DNA from: Linyphia triangularis
Taxonomy: Eukaryota > Arthropoda > Arachnida > Araneae > Linyphiidae
Direction of reading: 5' to 3'
DNA length: 64,000 bases
Assembly (NCBI GenBank): GCA_963978545.1
Contig: OZ021726.1
Span: 33,700,459 to 33,764,458 of the forward strand
In this document: in pieces, positions 46,506 through 59,309 of the stretch
How the letters are laid out: every line of letters begins with the position of its first letter
Position numbering within the stretch: the first letter of the stretch is position 1
Position numbers and translations under genes: made by a program
The notes under the pieces: model-generated
The model's input: only the letters and a program-made list of their open reading frames with translations
The model's database searches: none
Told to the model about the DNA's origin: nothing

Positions 46506-47054
46506 TTTTTACAACGTGTAACGAGAGATGGACAAAGTAATCTGGCTCATGTTTGCTGTTATTTAAAACTGACCGTCTATGGTTGAAATGACATCAAAAC
46601 TAGTGGTTATATACTTCAACTATCCTTACTCAAAATTTAATTGTTCAATCTGTAAGTACCTAAAATAATCAATTATTTAAAGAGCTCTCAAATGGGCAAT
46701 TTGTCCTATATGGTTGGGAAAAGAGGCTACATAGCTTTTTAATTAAACATTAGTAAATAAAAGTGTTTTAACTTTAAATGTAATCAATTTCTTTTGGTGA
46801 GAAAGTTTTAGATTTTGGAAAAAAAAAAAAAAAAAAAAAAAAAAAAGGAAAATATTTAAATTAATTGCATTTTTTGACTAGAAAAAATCTAACTCAGAAA
46901 AAAAAAGTTTTTACTGTAAATCTTTATATGTATTCCCAAAATTTTATGTGCATTTGTAACTTATTTAAGTAAATTTAAGCTCAGATCGGATTTAATTGTG
47001 TTCGACTACTACAACATAGTCTACGAAATGAACATCGATTCCTAATCATTGACT
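46506..47054. other. Noncoding DNA with A28 run
   Basis: Uninterrupted A28 at 46819-46846; no gene or retroposon body recognised in front of it. Confidence 0.5.
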
Positions 47055-47640
47055 TTTATTTTCAATTACGCTTTATAATATAGGGTAATGAAAATATTAC
47101 AATCGATGAAAAAACCAAAAAGATACATATTTTGTATTTCTATACGTTTTGAAATAATCCGAGTTTTTAAAAATATGATATAAAAAAAATCTCTGTTTGT
47201 TCGTTCGTCTGTCTGTGTTCAGCATATTAGTGGTGGCCATGGCACCTATCATTAAAGTTTTCGTAAAGATAACGCTATGCGCATGAGGTACATGCTATTG
47301 AAAAATTTAAGTTTTTCTAATAAACAGCTCTAATGATTTTGATCAAAATCATTGTGGCAATGACTTTTAAAGATGTTCTAAACATCCCCACTTCCGAAGT
47401 TCTCATAAATATTCGATAATGGCATAAAAAGTTGAAAACGAACCTCTTTAATAAAGAATTATCTTCCTTTGAGCATTGCCCATCAACGACTGCTCTTTAT
47501 CGGTTTCACTTACCTGAAATGAATAATGATATAATTACCGCCAAACATTCCGCCCATTTGAAAGTTTTTTTTTAATTAATTTTATTTTTAGCCAATGTAA
47601 TAATAATCGCCAAACTGACTACATTATTTTGTGACTGATT
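47055..47640 (+). repeat. R1 repeat, copy f (3' end lost)
   Basis: TTTTCAATTACGC start with GGGTAATGAAAATA partner and the R1 interior (TCTCATAAATATTCGATAATGG). It fades before the usual 3' terminus. Confidence 0.7.
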
Positions 47641-47994
47641 AAAGTACATTTTGTGTCTGTTATCTCTTATAATAATTAATAACAATCACAAATATTATTT
47701 AGGGACAATTTAAATTATTAAAGTAGACAATTTAACTCTTTCTATAAGTGAATTTTGCATGTTTTCAAATAGATTAATAAGATAGAACTTGCTGTGAGGT
47801 TTAAAGTGAGTGACATGCATATAAAAATAAACAAGCAATTTAAAAGAATGCAGTGGCAACCCGTGGTCGATAATTTTTTTCTTCTGTTTTCTTTTTACCC
47901 CTAGAACTCTGAATATATATATATTATATATATATACGAAGCTTTTCTGTTCTGATTTCTCCCCTATAAATTGTGTAGCATATAGGATACACTT

Positions 47995-48897
47995 CAGGGC
48001 AGTAGCCAGAAAATTATTTCGGTAGGGGATACGAAATCAAATGTTGGGATAGTATGAAATTTAATTTTTTAATGAATTCTCGGTCATGTATTCAACAATA
48101 AGCATATATATTATTTATACGAGGACAATTTTTAGTCTGTCTTTAAAACAAGTAAAAATGTATAATAGTCTGAGTATGCGTACTATTAATTAATTACGTA
48201 GAAAAAATAACCGTAATTAATTAATACTTAAAATAAATAACCATGATTAACTAATACGTAGAATAAATAATAATCAGTTGAAGTTGCAATGAAAACCAAT
48301 AGGAAGCACTTTCAGACACAACAAGGATTCTACCTTCGAAAGAGAGAAATCTCTTTCCACTAAGCAGACTGACAATCTAACCGAGAAGAATTGTCATTAT
48401 CGTTGTCGTGTCTTATCATTTTCAAAAATAAGGGAAGAGCATCTGTGCCTTGAGGTCGATTTGGTTACAAAACTTAGGTAAGAATATTGTTGCTTAATTT
48501 ATAAAGTTAGAGAATGATTGCAAGTACGCCATTTTGTTGATATAATCTATCAACGAAGACTTAAAACGACCTCTTATCATGGAATATGTTAATTGAAAAT
48601 TAGGGCATTGTATAAAAACGCAGCCTAGAACTGAATCTGTGTTTTATAAGTCATAAATTATGTACTTTCACTCAATTTAATTTTCAAACGGTCACTAATG
48701 GTAAAAAGAAATATCTTGGAGATTTCTAATCTCCTTCATCAAATTGTCATCACATCGCTTGTAGCGTTAAACTCCATGAATATAGAAATATAAAAAAAGT
48801 TATCTATGTTTAAAATTCATATGGGCTAGTGAGATGAACTTATATTTTTTGGGGGGGGGGGGTATATCCCCTTATCCTACCCCTGGCTACGCGCCTG
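47995..48897. mobile_element. Probable hAT-like MITE (CAGG..GTAGCCAG termini)
   Basis: Left end CAGGGCAGTAGCCAG and right end CTGGCTACGCGCCTG are inverted. Flanks ATACACTT and CTACACAA share TACAC at the same offset, consistent with an eroded 8-bp duplication. It contains a ~28-bp ATTAATTAATACGTAGAATA array (48180-48262) and G12 at 48851-48862. Confidence 0.5.
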
Positions 48898-48915
48898 CTA
48901 CACAATGCACTAGAG

Positions 48916-49643
48916 CAGCGTTCGTGACAACTTCTAGAAGCGGGCCGTATGTCCGAAGTTGAAACTTTCGATACACCAAAATATGTTAACTTTAATTGTT
49001 ATTGATTTAACAATATATAGCATTTCCGAAAACTCGAAAAAATATAATTTTTTTTTTTATATTAATAAAATTACAATTGATATTTAATTCTTTTTTTCTT
49101 TTTTTTCCCCCTATTTTTTCTAATAATTAAAATTAATAATAATTTCCATTATTAGTAAATCAAAGTCTCAAAAAGAAGTGAAACTTTTGTTTCAACGGGA
49201 CAATACGACTTGAACTAACTTTTAATAAAAGTATTTAAACTGTACTTCCAGATTACTTCATTTTTTAGTCGATATCAATTGTGAGACGATGGCGGTCGAA
49301 ATCGTTCAGTTTATTTTATGATAGAGTCTATGTATTTTGGAGTATTTGTTGCAGTCCATTTTAATAAAACGTTAAATGAGATTCAGTCAAGTTATTCCTG
49401 TATTTATTCTTCATAAAAACCACCTTGCTGAAAGCTTTTTCATAGTTTCTTCGGGCACGTTGTGGAGAACTCTGTTCTACATAGTTAACAGTATTATTTA
49501 GGATAAATTACAATTATGTAAACAAAAAAGTCTAAACTATGAATTTTTTTATATATTTTTTTTATCTTCTGTGATGCTGGTGGGCCGCAGAAAATCTGTG
49601 GCTGGCCAAATCCAGCTCGCTGGCCGCTTAGTGGATAACGCTG
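48916..49643. mobile_element. hAT-like MITE (CAGCGTT termini)
   Basis: Starts CAGCGTTCGTGACAAC and ends GTGGATAACGCTG. The exact 8-bp duplication CACTAGAG flanks it (48908-48915 and 49644-49651). It carries TGGGCCGCAGAAAATCTG-type subterminal sequence common to hAT families. No transposase. Confidence 0.82.
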
Positions 49644-49651
49644 CACTAGAG

Positions 49652-50329
49652 GGTTAAGAAACAAGAACATTTGTGCTGTGAAATGTCCATTAGTTTATTT
49701 AAAACAAAAACCCTGCATAATTGTTATCATGGAAATTATTTCCATGGAATCATTTTAAAATCGGACATTAGCCACTTCAAGAATAAAGTATTTAATTGTC
49801 TATTTTAATCTGGATATCCGGCAGCAGTGGATGCAAATAAAGTCCCAATATCATCCTCATCTTCACCCAAGTTCATTGACAAATTAATTTCAGATTAGGT
49901 AGTCACTACAAAAAAGATTTCGAGCAGCGTAAAATGGAAAAAGTACATATTCGATTTTATTATTCAAGCGTTTAGTCATTTCCAGTAGGCCTCCATTGTC
50001 GTCTGCAAAATCAGAACATCGGAAGTTGAAGTGCATCTTTAATCACTTCTTCAGACGACCCATAGAGGCGGTTCTATAGATTAGGCAACTGATAAACCCC
50101 ATCACTCATCTACCACCTCTCTTCCTTGCAGGCGATAAGGAAAGACTGGTGTCTGCAAAAGGTTTTTTTTAGTAAGGGTATATCAATCAAAATCTAGAGA
50201 GCGAGAGCGTTGAATTAGATTAAGATTGTAATGGTAAAGGCAGAAGAAAAAAAAAATTATAAAAATAGCTTCTCCTGAAAGAAATCTATAAATTGTGAAA
50301 TTTTTTCTATAGGGGGTTATTATATGTTG
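49652..50329. other. Noncoding DNA, nothing recognised
   Basis: No gene or element end found. Confidence 0.45.
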
Positions 50330-50632
50330 ATCAATACTCATTTTATTGTGTGGAAGATAATAGATTTTTTACTGCGATAAAAAGTACTCTATAAATTACC
50401 AAAAAATACTATTTCAAATATAGTTAAAAGTATTGTTCGCTGCGATATTATAAAATACATTTCATTAGGCACTTTAAAATACATTTTATTGAGTACTTAT
50501 TTGATTACGTGGAAGACATAAGTCGTTTTATTGCGATTAAACTATGAATATGACTATAAATCATGAAAAAATACTATTCCAAAAATAGCTAACAAATAGT
50601 TTACAGAGGCACTATAAAATATATTTCATTAG
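50330..50632 (+). repeat. Two ~150-bp direct repeat units
   Basis: Units at about 50330-50478 and 50490-50632 share ATT..GTGGAAGA.ATA, AAATACTATT.CAAA.ATAG and GGCACT.TAAAATA.ATTTCATTAG. Confidence 0.6.
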
Positions 50633-50861
50633 AGATTTTTTTTTTATCCGAGGGGCTAGTTTTTATGAGATCAGATTTTTAGGGTGATTCAAGGACACGA
50701 TTGATGTGAATTAGCCTCAACACATTAGTCGAATGTGTTGGCATGTTTCAAAATCAAAAACCAAAAATGCAATCCAGAAAATTTTAAAATATAAATATAA
50801 CCGGGGACGACTAGAAGCTCTGATCTGTGCATTTTGCTATTACTGTTTTTAACATCGTTTT

Positions 50862-51502
50862 AACGTTTTAAGACATCTTGATTTCAAAAAAGTTGTCTAG
50901 AAAAAAGGTCTGTCTGTGTGTACATGGTCAGCATATCTCTCGAACAAATTGACCCACGATGCTAAAATTTCAGGTGTGGGTTGGTGGTGGCCATGGGACC
51001 TACCTACCATTATGGTTTCGTCAAAATCGCGCATGCGTACAAGGTTGAAATCATAAGAAATCATGTTTTTCAGCTATTGCTAAAAAACGGCTGTAACGAT
51101 TTTGATTAAAATCTTTGTGCGAATGTCTCTTAAGGTGTTCTAAACGTCTCCATCTCAAAAATTCTCGTATAAATGTTATAAAAGCGTAAAAAATTGAAAA
51201 ACGAGTGACTTGAACACAGAGTTCTCTGGCCTTGAGCATCGTGCATCAGCGATTGATTTCTTTCTGATTAACGAACAAGAAAGGACAAAGGTGATATCTA
51301 TTGAATAACACACCAATTTCGCAATCTTGGTGTGTGTGTGTTTTCTTGCCCCATGTAAAAATTATTGCCATAAATATCGCCTAACTGGCCATTTTTACTT
51401 ATGTGAAAATATGAAGACGGTAAATAACACCACATCATATTTTAATGCAAATGACCAATATTATAGTATAATTGAAAGTTGTGCGATGTTCCACACTCTT
51501 AG
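50862..51502 (+). repeat. R1 repeat, copy g (5' end lost)
   Basis: Interior (CTCGAACAAATTGACCCACG, GATTTTGATTAAAATC) through the 3' end TATAATTGAAAGTTGTGCG and CCACACTCTTAG. Confidence 0.75.
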
Positions 51503-52108
51503 TTACTTTCAATTAATTAACCTTATGCTTACATAGGATAATGAAAGTATAGCATTCGGTCAAAAAACTAGGGGTGTGGAATATCGCGCAACTTTCAATT
51601 ACACTATAATATTGGTCATTTGCATTAAAATTTGATGTGGTGTTATTTACCGTCTTCATATTTTCACTCATTTAAATAAAAATTGCCTGTTTGGCGCTAT
51701 TTTTAGCAATAATTTTTACGTGGACAAAAAAAACCCCGCCAAGATTGCGAAATGAGTGATATTATTCGATAGACATTACATTGTCCTTTCTTGTGCATGA
51801 AACAGAAAAAAATCAATCGTTGATAGGCGATGCTCAACTGAGTTAAAAGCACTCGTTTTTCAGCTTTTTCCGCTTTTATCACATTTCTACTGAAATTTCG
51901 AATATGGGGACAATTAGAACATCTAAAGAGGCATTAGTACAGAGATTTTTTAAAAAAAATTTAGAACATGATTTTTTCATGATTTCAACCTTATGCGCAT
52001 GTGCGATTTTGACGAAAATCGCATGTCCCATGGCAGCCAACAACCCGCACACAAAATTTGAACATTGTAGGTCAATTTGTTTGGGAGTTATGCTGACCAC
52101 GTACAATT
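51503..52108 (-). repeat. R1 5'-end scrap (51503-51567, plus) abutting inverted R1 copy h
   Basis: 51503-51567 is a plus-strand R1 start (ACTTTCAATTAATTAACC, GGATAATGAAAGTA). At 51568 an inverted copy begins with the complement of the 3' end (CTAGGGGTGTGG, CAACTTTCAATTACAC) and runs to about 52108. With copy g this makes three R1 segments in a row. Confidence 0.7.
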
Positions 52109-52283
52109 AAGGGCATGTAAGGCATAAGGGTGAATGCAGTTAAAGTCTATTAGATTATAACTAAAGTCTAAGTATGTGCAATGGTCTGGAAGCTCAGAAA
52201 TTGAATTTTCGACGCTTAACGAAAAAATATATCTATTCCAAAACAATTATAAATTGCGGCATATTTTCAGTTTCAATTATATT

Positions 52284-52545
52284 TGCCTTTGCACTGTTCT
52301 TTAATGAAAGAATGAGGCTGATTACAAGATAGGTTGTTAAGCCTTGATTAAGAATCTCGCGTGTATGCTCAGATCCGAAGAGGTCAGTCAGCAATCAATC
52401 CGCCATCGTCCATCTCTCCTGGAATTTCCCTGCAGAATCCATGCTGCCGTTTATATACCTTGGCGGCACTACTGTCACCGCGGGTGGTGCTGTTGTTCAC
52501 TGACGTGTGGGATAGAGTGTATGCTACACTCGTTCATCCTGGCAA
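52284..52545 (-). repeat. LTR-like direct repeat, 3' copy
   Basis: Matches 58340-58600 over CTTTGCACTGTTCTTTAATG, TGTTAAGCCTTGAT, TCTCTCCTGGAATT, GCTGCCGTTTATATAC and GTGGGATAGAGTGTAT, roughly 80% alike. Contains a minus-strand TATATAAA. Confidence 0.75.
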
Positions 52546-52960
52546 TAGTTCGACCTCGAACGAAATTTTGCAGTGGAATCTGAAAATAAATCAAAAAGAA
52601 AGAAAGAGAAGAAAAATAACACAAACTTAACAATTTCTTCTTGACTTTTGTGACACTTCTTCACTTTTGTGACTTCTTGACACACTGTGAAAGATGAAAA
52701 ATTCAAAATTTAAAAGTTATCAAATGTTCTGTGCGACCTCAGGACATTACATTTTTTTTTTTCAATGTTCAAATGTTCTTGGGTGTAATGAAAATTGAAA
52801 GAAAAATGCCAATAAAATGTTCTTGACTAATGAAAATTCTAGAGAAAATGTCAATCAAATGTTCTTGACTATCACTAAGAATTGAAGAGAAAAAAAATTC
52901 ACACTCAACAGTTTGTTGATTTGGAAGTCAAAATAAAAAAAAAAAAACACTTCAAGTTTT

Positions 52961-54019
52961 TTATGTTTCTTCCCAACTCTTCATAAAATCAACAGCAGTT
53001 GAAGTAAAGTTCGGGCCGTCATGAATCCCTGTCTTCTTAACATCATACCTGTCGTTTGGCCTTACCTTCGTGACTTCATAAGGACCATAAAATATGGATC
53101 TTAATTTCAGGCCTACACCAAATTGCGTTCGCTTTATAGCTACTTTATCACCTATGTTGTATGTTTTAGCTTCTTTTCGATGTTTATCATAATGCTGTTT
53201 ACTATTTTCCTGAAGTTTTAGAATGTTTGACTTAACATCTTCCCGCATATGTAATTTGTCTTGAATTGATGTTTGTATGTGTTCTTGTTCAAGTGTTTCT
53301 TTAATGTGAAGATCATCTTTATTTTTCATTTTTATTTCCGTTAATAATTCAAATGGTGTTTATTGTGTTGATAATGATATTATACTGTTGATGATTTGTT
53401 GAACTGAGGATACGTGTTTAAACAATTTAGTTGGATCTTCAATAGAAAGCTTCGTTAAGACGGGGATTAATGTAGCATAAAATTTTTCTGCTTGACCATT
53501 ACCACGGGAAACACCTGTTGTAACGGTGAAATGTTCGATATTTTCGTCTTGGCAATGTTTTTGAAATTCTTTCCATGTGAATGCTGAAGCTTTATCAGAA
53601 ATTATACGTCTTGGATTTCCAAATATTGTTTGTTGTTGTTTTAATTTTTCAAGAACGTCATGTGTTAAAGTTAATTTGAAGGGGTAAATCCAAAGAAACT
53701 TCGTGAATGCATCGACAGCCGTAAATATATGTTTATAGTTCTTGTTTGTTGATGGGAGTGGACCCAAAAAATCAATGTGATATGTATCGAGTTGTGTGTC
53801 TCCTTTTGGATTGGGATGTAAAAAACCTTCCTGTTTGCCAGATTTTCGAGATGACAGTATGCATTGTACACAATTTGAAATTATATTTTCAACTACTTCT
53901 TGTCTGTTAGGAAAATAAAATTGTTGTTTAAAGAGATTTTCTGTCTTGTTTATGCCAAAATGACTTTTAGAATGTTCGAATTGCACTATTTGATTTTGCA
54001 TGTCAAATAGTATTATCAA
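52961..54019 (-). pseudogene. Integrase remains of the LTR retrotransposon
   Basis: 54019-53360 encodes the zinc-binding region (HSKSHFG...NCVQC, an HHCC pattern) and the catalytic core with Asp in YHIDFLG, Asp in ISDKASAF and Glu in GNGQAE, so the DDE triad survives. A frameshift near 53340 separates the C-terminal part (53329-52961: YNIGDKVAIKRTQFGVGLKL, FYGPYEVTKV, YDVKK). Broken, so not expected to work. Confidence 0.85.
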
Positions 54020-54033
54020 CAGTTCTTAGTCAT

Positions 54034-55826
54034 CTACCAATTTGTAAAAACGTTATTTCTTAATATGTAATCTGTTGTTGCTGATTGCTGGAGTAATTGT
54101 TTGATACTCGATGTGAAATCGTCTTTTGTTTGTGCTTCCCTGATTTTCTGTGTCATTGTGTTGTGTAGCATAAGCATAACAGGGTAACGACTGAGGGCAT
54201 CTACGTGACGCATTTGTATACCAGGCCTGTGGAGTATTTCGTGGTTAAATTCTTCTAAGAAAAGATCATATCTTGCTATTTTAGATAGTAAATATCGTTT
54301 TGACATTGTCTGTTGAGAAGCTTGACAATCTATATAAATCTGAAATTTAGTTCACATTAGGTAATGTCTGAATTTTTTCAGCGCTTCGACAATAGCTAAT
54401 ATTTCTAACTCGTAACTAGAATATTTCGCTTCTTGGGAGATGTTTTTCGACTCATAAAGTGTATTGGATGTGTATTATTATCTTAATCGATTTGGAAAAG
54501 TATAGCTCCGAATCCTTCAGAACTAGCGTCACAGTGTATTCGTGAAGGGGATCCCTGTTGATAAATGTGTCCAACAGGTTCTGGAGACAGGGCTTGCTTT
54601 AAGGTAAGGAAAGCCTGTTTCTGATCCTGACCAAAATAAAATAGAACTTTGTCTCTTAAAATTTCACTCAAGGATCTTGCGATTATTGTATAATCCTTGA
54701 TGAATTTACGAAAATAGCCAATTAGTCCTAAAAATGATTGAATGTCTTTTTGAGTTTTAGGTTCTGGAAAATTCATAACAGCGCTTGTTTTGACTGTGGA
54801 GGGGCGAATCGTACTCTTCTCTAAAATATGACCAAGAAAATTAATCTTCCGTGGTAGAAAATTACACATCTTAAAATTGAACTCAAGTCCACAACTCGAT
54901 GTGACTTCAAAAGTTCTTTTAAGTTTAGCAATATCTTTTGCTTCAGTTATTGAGGGAATGAGTATATCGTCCATGTAAATAATAACAGTCTTGTTATTTA
55001 ACAATTCTCTAAACACAATTTGTACAAATTTGTGAAAAATTGCTGGTCCGTTCGTAACCCCAAATGGAACTGAATTAAAAAGATACTGGTTATCATGCGT
55101 TACGAAACTGGTATATTTATGACTATAAGCATGCATCTTTATTTGAAAATATGCATTCTTCATACCAACATTTGAGAAATACATAGCTCCTTTTAATTTG
55201 TCAAAAATATCTTCGATGAGCTGTAATAGAAACCTTTCCTTAATATTTTTTTTATTTAATTGCCTAAAATCAACACAAATTCGAGTCGACCCATCTTTTT
55301 TCTTAACTAGAACTAACGGTGCTGATTAATCAGATGTACTTTCCGAAATAATACCATCTCTTAACCATTGATTTATCTGCCAGTCAACTTCAACTTTTTC
55401 AGAATCGGCCATACGTCGCGGACGCTGGGATATTGGTATATCATCTGAAAGAACTATCTTCATTTGGAAATTTGTATTCTTAATTTTATTTGGCTTATAA
55501 GATCTAATAATATATTCAACTTCCTTACGATGAGAAATATTTGTTATATGTGAAAGATCAATTTCAGAATAAATAGCATTACGAATTGTAAATAAACAAA
55601 GATCCGAAATATTTTCCAACTCGTCATTATTTTTTTCTTTATTTACGATTTTTATTTCGAAAGGATCATATTCCGATACAGTTGTTATTTTATTTTGTCT
55701 ATCAGATATAAAAAAAAAAAAAAAAAAAGATGTCTTTGGGGCACTATCCCTTGGCGTTAACGCAAAAAGAATATCCTGTGAAGGCTTTCCATCTTCATCT
55801 ATATGGGCAGAACCAAAAGGATCCAT
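54034..55826 (-). pseudogene. Reverse transcriptase / RNase H remains
   Basis: 55826-55326 carries the RT N-terminal part ending QINQWLRDGIISES. An in-frame TAA at about 55326 precedes LVLVKKKDGSTRICVDFRQL. Motif A reads SNVGMKNAYFQI, where the usual catalytic Asp is Gly. Motif C VIIYMDDIL is intact, and LGHILEKSTIRPS and FLGLIGYFRKFI follow. RNase H continues past a stop near 54483 and a frame change to LHRPGIQMRHVDALSRYP (54306-54034). Inactive by several criteria. Confidence 0.85.
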
Positions 55827-57604
55827 TGGCTGAGATTTAAAAAGAATATTTCCCTCGCTTTTAATTTCGTTTTATAAAGATACGATTTTTGTTGGAGACG
55901 CGTGTTGATGTGTTTTTTCAGAATCCTTATAGTTTCTCCTATTGAAGATTTAAAATTTATGTTTTGAGCGCTTTTATTTTTGTTTTCTGTAGGTGCGTAA
56001 TTCGATTTTTGTGGCGCGTGTCGAACTGTATCTTCGTAATAAGTTTCGTTTGGAGATTTTTCCCCTTTGTCTTTGATATTTCGAAGCAACTAGCTTCCTG
56101 TTATTGGAAGGGGGTTTGGTGATTGTCCTTGGCATGTATAAAGGTCCTGAAATATCTGTGGTAGGATTTTAAAATAGTTATTTATATTTTCGCAAACAGC
56201 GGCTGTAACAATTATATAATTTTGTGAGTGTTTTGGAAGAGATAATTTTATTTTTGCAAGTTTTGCTTCCTGTTCTTAGTAGCACCCTCTAATATAATAT
56301 TGCCATCATACTTCGCATTTTCCGGCACACATCAAGATTTTTCACAAACAATCATACTTCTTGAGTCAATAAGAGCACTAACTTCAGTCTCATGAATAAG
56401 AATATTTTTGTATTGTAGTTTATTTATAAATCTTTCGGGAATGACGTGTTTTTGTGTTTCGACTTTACAAACGGGATTTTCATTTGAGTTAAATTGCCGT
56501 TGAGAATTATTATTTCCGCATCTCGAATTGTATCTTTGGTTATGATAACCTCTCGAATTGTTATTATTCGGTCTTCGAAATAGTTCATTTTATGTTTGAT
56601 TACTGTTCCGATATCCATTTTTATTTTCGAATAGACGGGAGTTTATTTCGCTTAGTGATTTGTGTTTTGAATCAAAGGAAATATCGCATTTTTTTTAAAG
56701 TTCTGCTGGTCTGAACCAGCTTTCACCTTGGCGTATTGAAATATGTGATTGGGTATCTCGATCTGAAGAACTAAATAATTTATCGGAAACCATTAACTCC
56801 CACACTAATTCGAAGTCATTTGCATTTCTTACTCTACACTAATGTTCAAAAGCTGTAGTTAATTAAACGAAAATTGGACTTGTGATTCATTTGCTAATCG
56901 TTGAACACGACGAAAATTTAAAAGATAGTCTGTTGCCGTTGGTTGAAATTATCGCAAAATAATATTCTTAACTTTTTCGTAGTCTTGTAGTTAATTTTCC
57001 GGTATGTAAAGTAAAATAAGATTAGCAAGCTCTCCCAAAAAATTAATAAGAATTTCAGACTTGAGTTCCTGAGGAACATTTTTTGTTGTATAAGCACGTT
57101 CTAATGACTGAAAAAAATAGATTAAAATTTTCTGGTTTTCTTGGAACTGGCATACTAAGTGTTTTAATGCTTCTTAAAAGATTCTCAATGTTCGGGACTG
57201 ATGTTTCGAATGCTGTATTAGTGTTTCTAATTTTGGTTTTGGTTTGTTTCCGAAGTATTTCTGAAGTTGCTTTTCAATTTGTGCTAATTTAGTTTTCTCG
57301 ATTTCAAATGTTTTTTTTTTTTTTTTTTTTTTTTTTTTTCGAGTTTTATTTTGATATCCTCGATTGTTTTTGATTGCAGGAGCTTAATCTTTTTGAATTC
57401 TATTTTGTTTTCTCCGATTAACTTTGCCTTTCTTTCCACGACAGTTGAATATATAAGATCTTTTATGAAATCAGGTTCGCTTTTGAACATAGCATTTTGC
57501 TCAGTAAGTTCTTTTAACTTAATTATTGTAGCACCTTCCGGTACAATTGCGCCTAGTTCTTTGGTGACTTTCATGAGATCCTCCGTTTTGACGTTTTTAT
57601 ACAT
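55799..57604 (-). pseudogene. gag and protease remains
   Basis: 57604-57284 starts a gag-like frame with a charged coiled region, broken by T29 (57311-57339), which encodes the Lys run. Further pieces (LGELANLILLYIPEN, NESQVQFSFN) lie in other frames down to about 56850. Near 56365 the minus strand reads TEVSALIDSRS, a retroviral-type protease site with Arg replacing the usual Gly. Reading frames 56618-56424 and 56089-55799 are further scraps. Confidence 0.65.
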
Positions 57605-57820
57605 TTTAAATAATAAATTTTAGATCCTACCTCCACTGTTGAAGGTTTACCGTCGGTGAATGTAGATGTGAAGTTGAACTTTTTGGGGCTCAGAATACTT
57701 CGCCTTTTGGCTAGCCATTGGATGAATCTTGATCACTGGAAATTGTAGCACCACACTTTTCGATGCACACGATGCATTTTGTTGAATTGCTCTAGTAATG
57801 GGTAGCGAATATTAGTATTG

Positions 57821-58180
57821 TGATGATTTTTACACTTTTTAGCGGCGATGTTGCTTGTAGATTTACGAGGCGTTGTGTTGGCCTTTCGAAGAGTTTTGTT
57901 GTTTCTTTGAGTACGATTTCTGCACCCTTTAGCGGCGTTGTTGCTTGTAGATTTACGAGGCTTTGAGTTGGCCTACTGGTAAATGGTTTGCTCTTTTGTC
58001 GATGACTGCTGCACTTTTGGAGGGGTTACTCCTTTTCGATGATTGCTGCACTTTTGAAGGGGTTGCTCCTATACTGATGACTGCTGCACTTTTGGAGGGG
58101 TTTGCTTCTTTGCCGATGACTGCTGCACTTTTGGAGGGTTTGCTCCTTTGTCGATGACTGCTGCCCTTTTTTGAGGCTTT
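57821..58180 (-). repeat. Minisatellites in the retrotransposon leader
   Basis: Two units at 90-bp spacing start AGCGGCG.TGTTGCTTGTAG (57841, 57931). Then five 37-39-bp units start GATGACTGCTGCACTTTTGG (from 58001). Both lie between the 5' LTR-like repeat and gag. Confidence 0.85.
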
Positions 58181-58339
58181 GTTGCTGCGATATAGAAAAT
58201 TCTGACTTAATCGAGCTCACTTATTTTAGTGGCCGTTACTTCTGGGTGCGAAACGAAATTGAGTTCAGGACCTTACGTGCCTCCATGTTTTGGCTGGGTG
58301 TGTCTAGGGGGATGGTTGTAGGTCAATAATGAGGCAGTT

Positions 58340-58620
58340 TGTCTTTGCATTGTTCTTTAATGAAAGCAAAAGGTTGATTACAAGGTAGGCTGTTAAGCCT
58401 TGATAATGGTCTCGCGTGCATTCTCGGATCCGGTGGTCAGTCGCCAAGCATTCTGCCATCGTCAATCTCTCCTGGAATTCCCTGCACAATCCGTGCTGCC
58501 GTTTATATACATTGGCGGCTCTACTGTCACCTCTGGTGACGCTGTTGTTCACTGACATGTGGGATAGAGTGTATACGATATTTATACTATGCTTATACAC
58601 TCTTTCTATCATCTGCGTTG
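58340..58620 (-). repeat. LTR-like direct repeat, 5' copy with TATA box
   Basis: Partner of the 52284 repeat. Minus-strand TATATAAA at 58502-58509 is a plausible LTR promoter. Divergence between the two copies indicates an old insertion. Confidence 0.75.
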
Positions 58621-59301
58621 GTCAAGTTTTGTCTTGTGGTGCCCTTGCACCAACAATATTAAAAGTACAACCAATAACTATAACGTACGAAATTAACATT
58701 CTTAGCTAAAACTGATATTTACAGCGGTTTTTTTCACCAGAACTTATCTCCAAGATCTCCAATAACGAAAAAATTTTGTAATTAAGTATCGCCAAAAAAC
58801 AACAACAACCTGAATTGGCTTGTTATTTGGGATGTTGTTTCTACCTTTTAAATATCTTTTAGAATAAGAAAGTTCATTCTCTCTAGATACCATTTTTTCT
58901 CTTTAATTTTGTAACATAGGATTTTTTTTTTTAAAGATAATAATCCTTTTCCCAATTTTCGTGTTTCCATATTGATATCGAATCAACCTACTCAATAAAG
59001 AACCATCAATTACAATTAAACTAAAGAATGAATTATCATATTTTAAACTAATGAATGAAAGAAGAATGCGTAGAAATAAAAAAGCTGAATGTGCAGAGGG
59101 AGAGGGGGGTTAAATTTTGAATTGCTGGTTTCAAAAACCAGAAGGAAAAAAAAAACACTTTTAAAATTTAACTTATTAATCTGAACATATTTGAAGACTT
59201 TAGAGTCTCATTGAAAATTGTACTAATCAATCACAAAACAAGCGATATCCACTGAAAGTTAAAAAATTAATTGCATATTTTTACACTTTCTGATTAGTCC
59301 T
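58621..59301. other. AT-rich noncoding DNA
   Basis: No gene or repeat recognised. Confidence 0.45.
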
Positions 59302-59309
59302 TAGACAAC

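Larger units (their letters stand above)
52284..58620 (-). mobile_element. Degenerate Ty3/gypsy-like LTR retrotransposon
   Basis: Minus-strand order from high to low coordinate is LTR-like repeat, leader, gag, protease, RT, RNase H, integrase, LTR-like repeat. RT-RNase H before integrase is the Ty3/gypsy order. Stops, frameshifts and homopolymer insertions break every domain. LTR ends, PBS and target duplication could not be fixed by eye. Confidence 0.85.
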
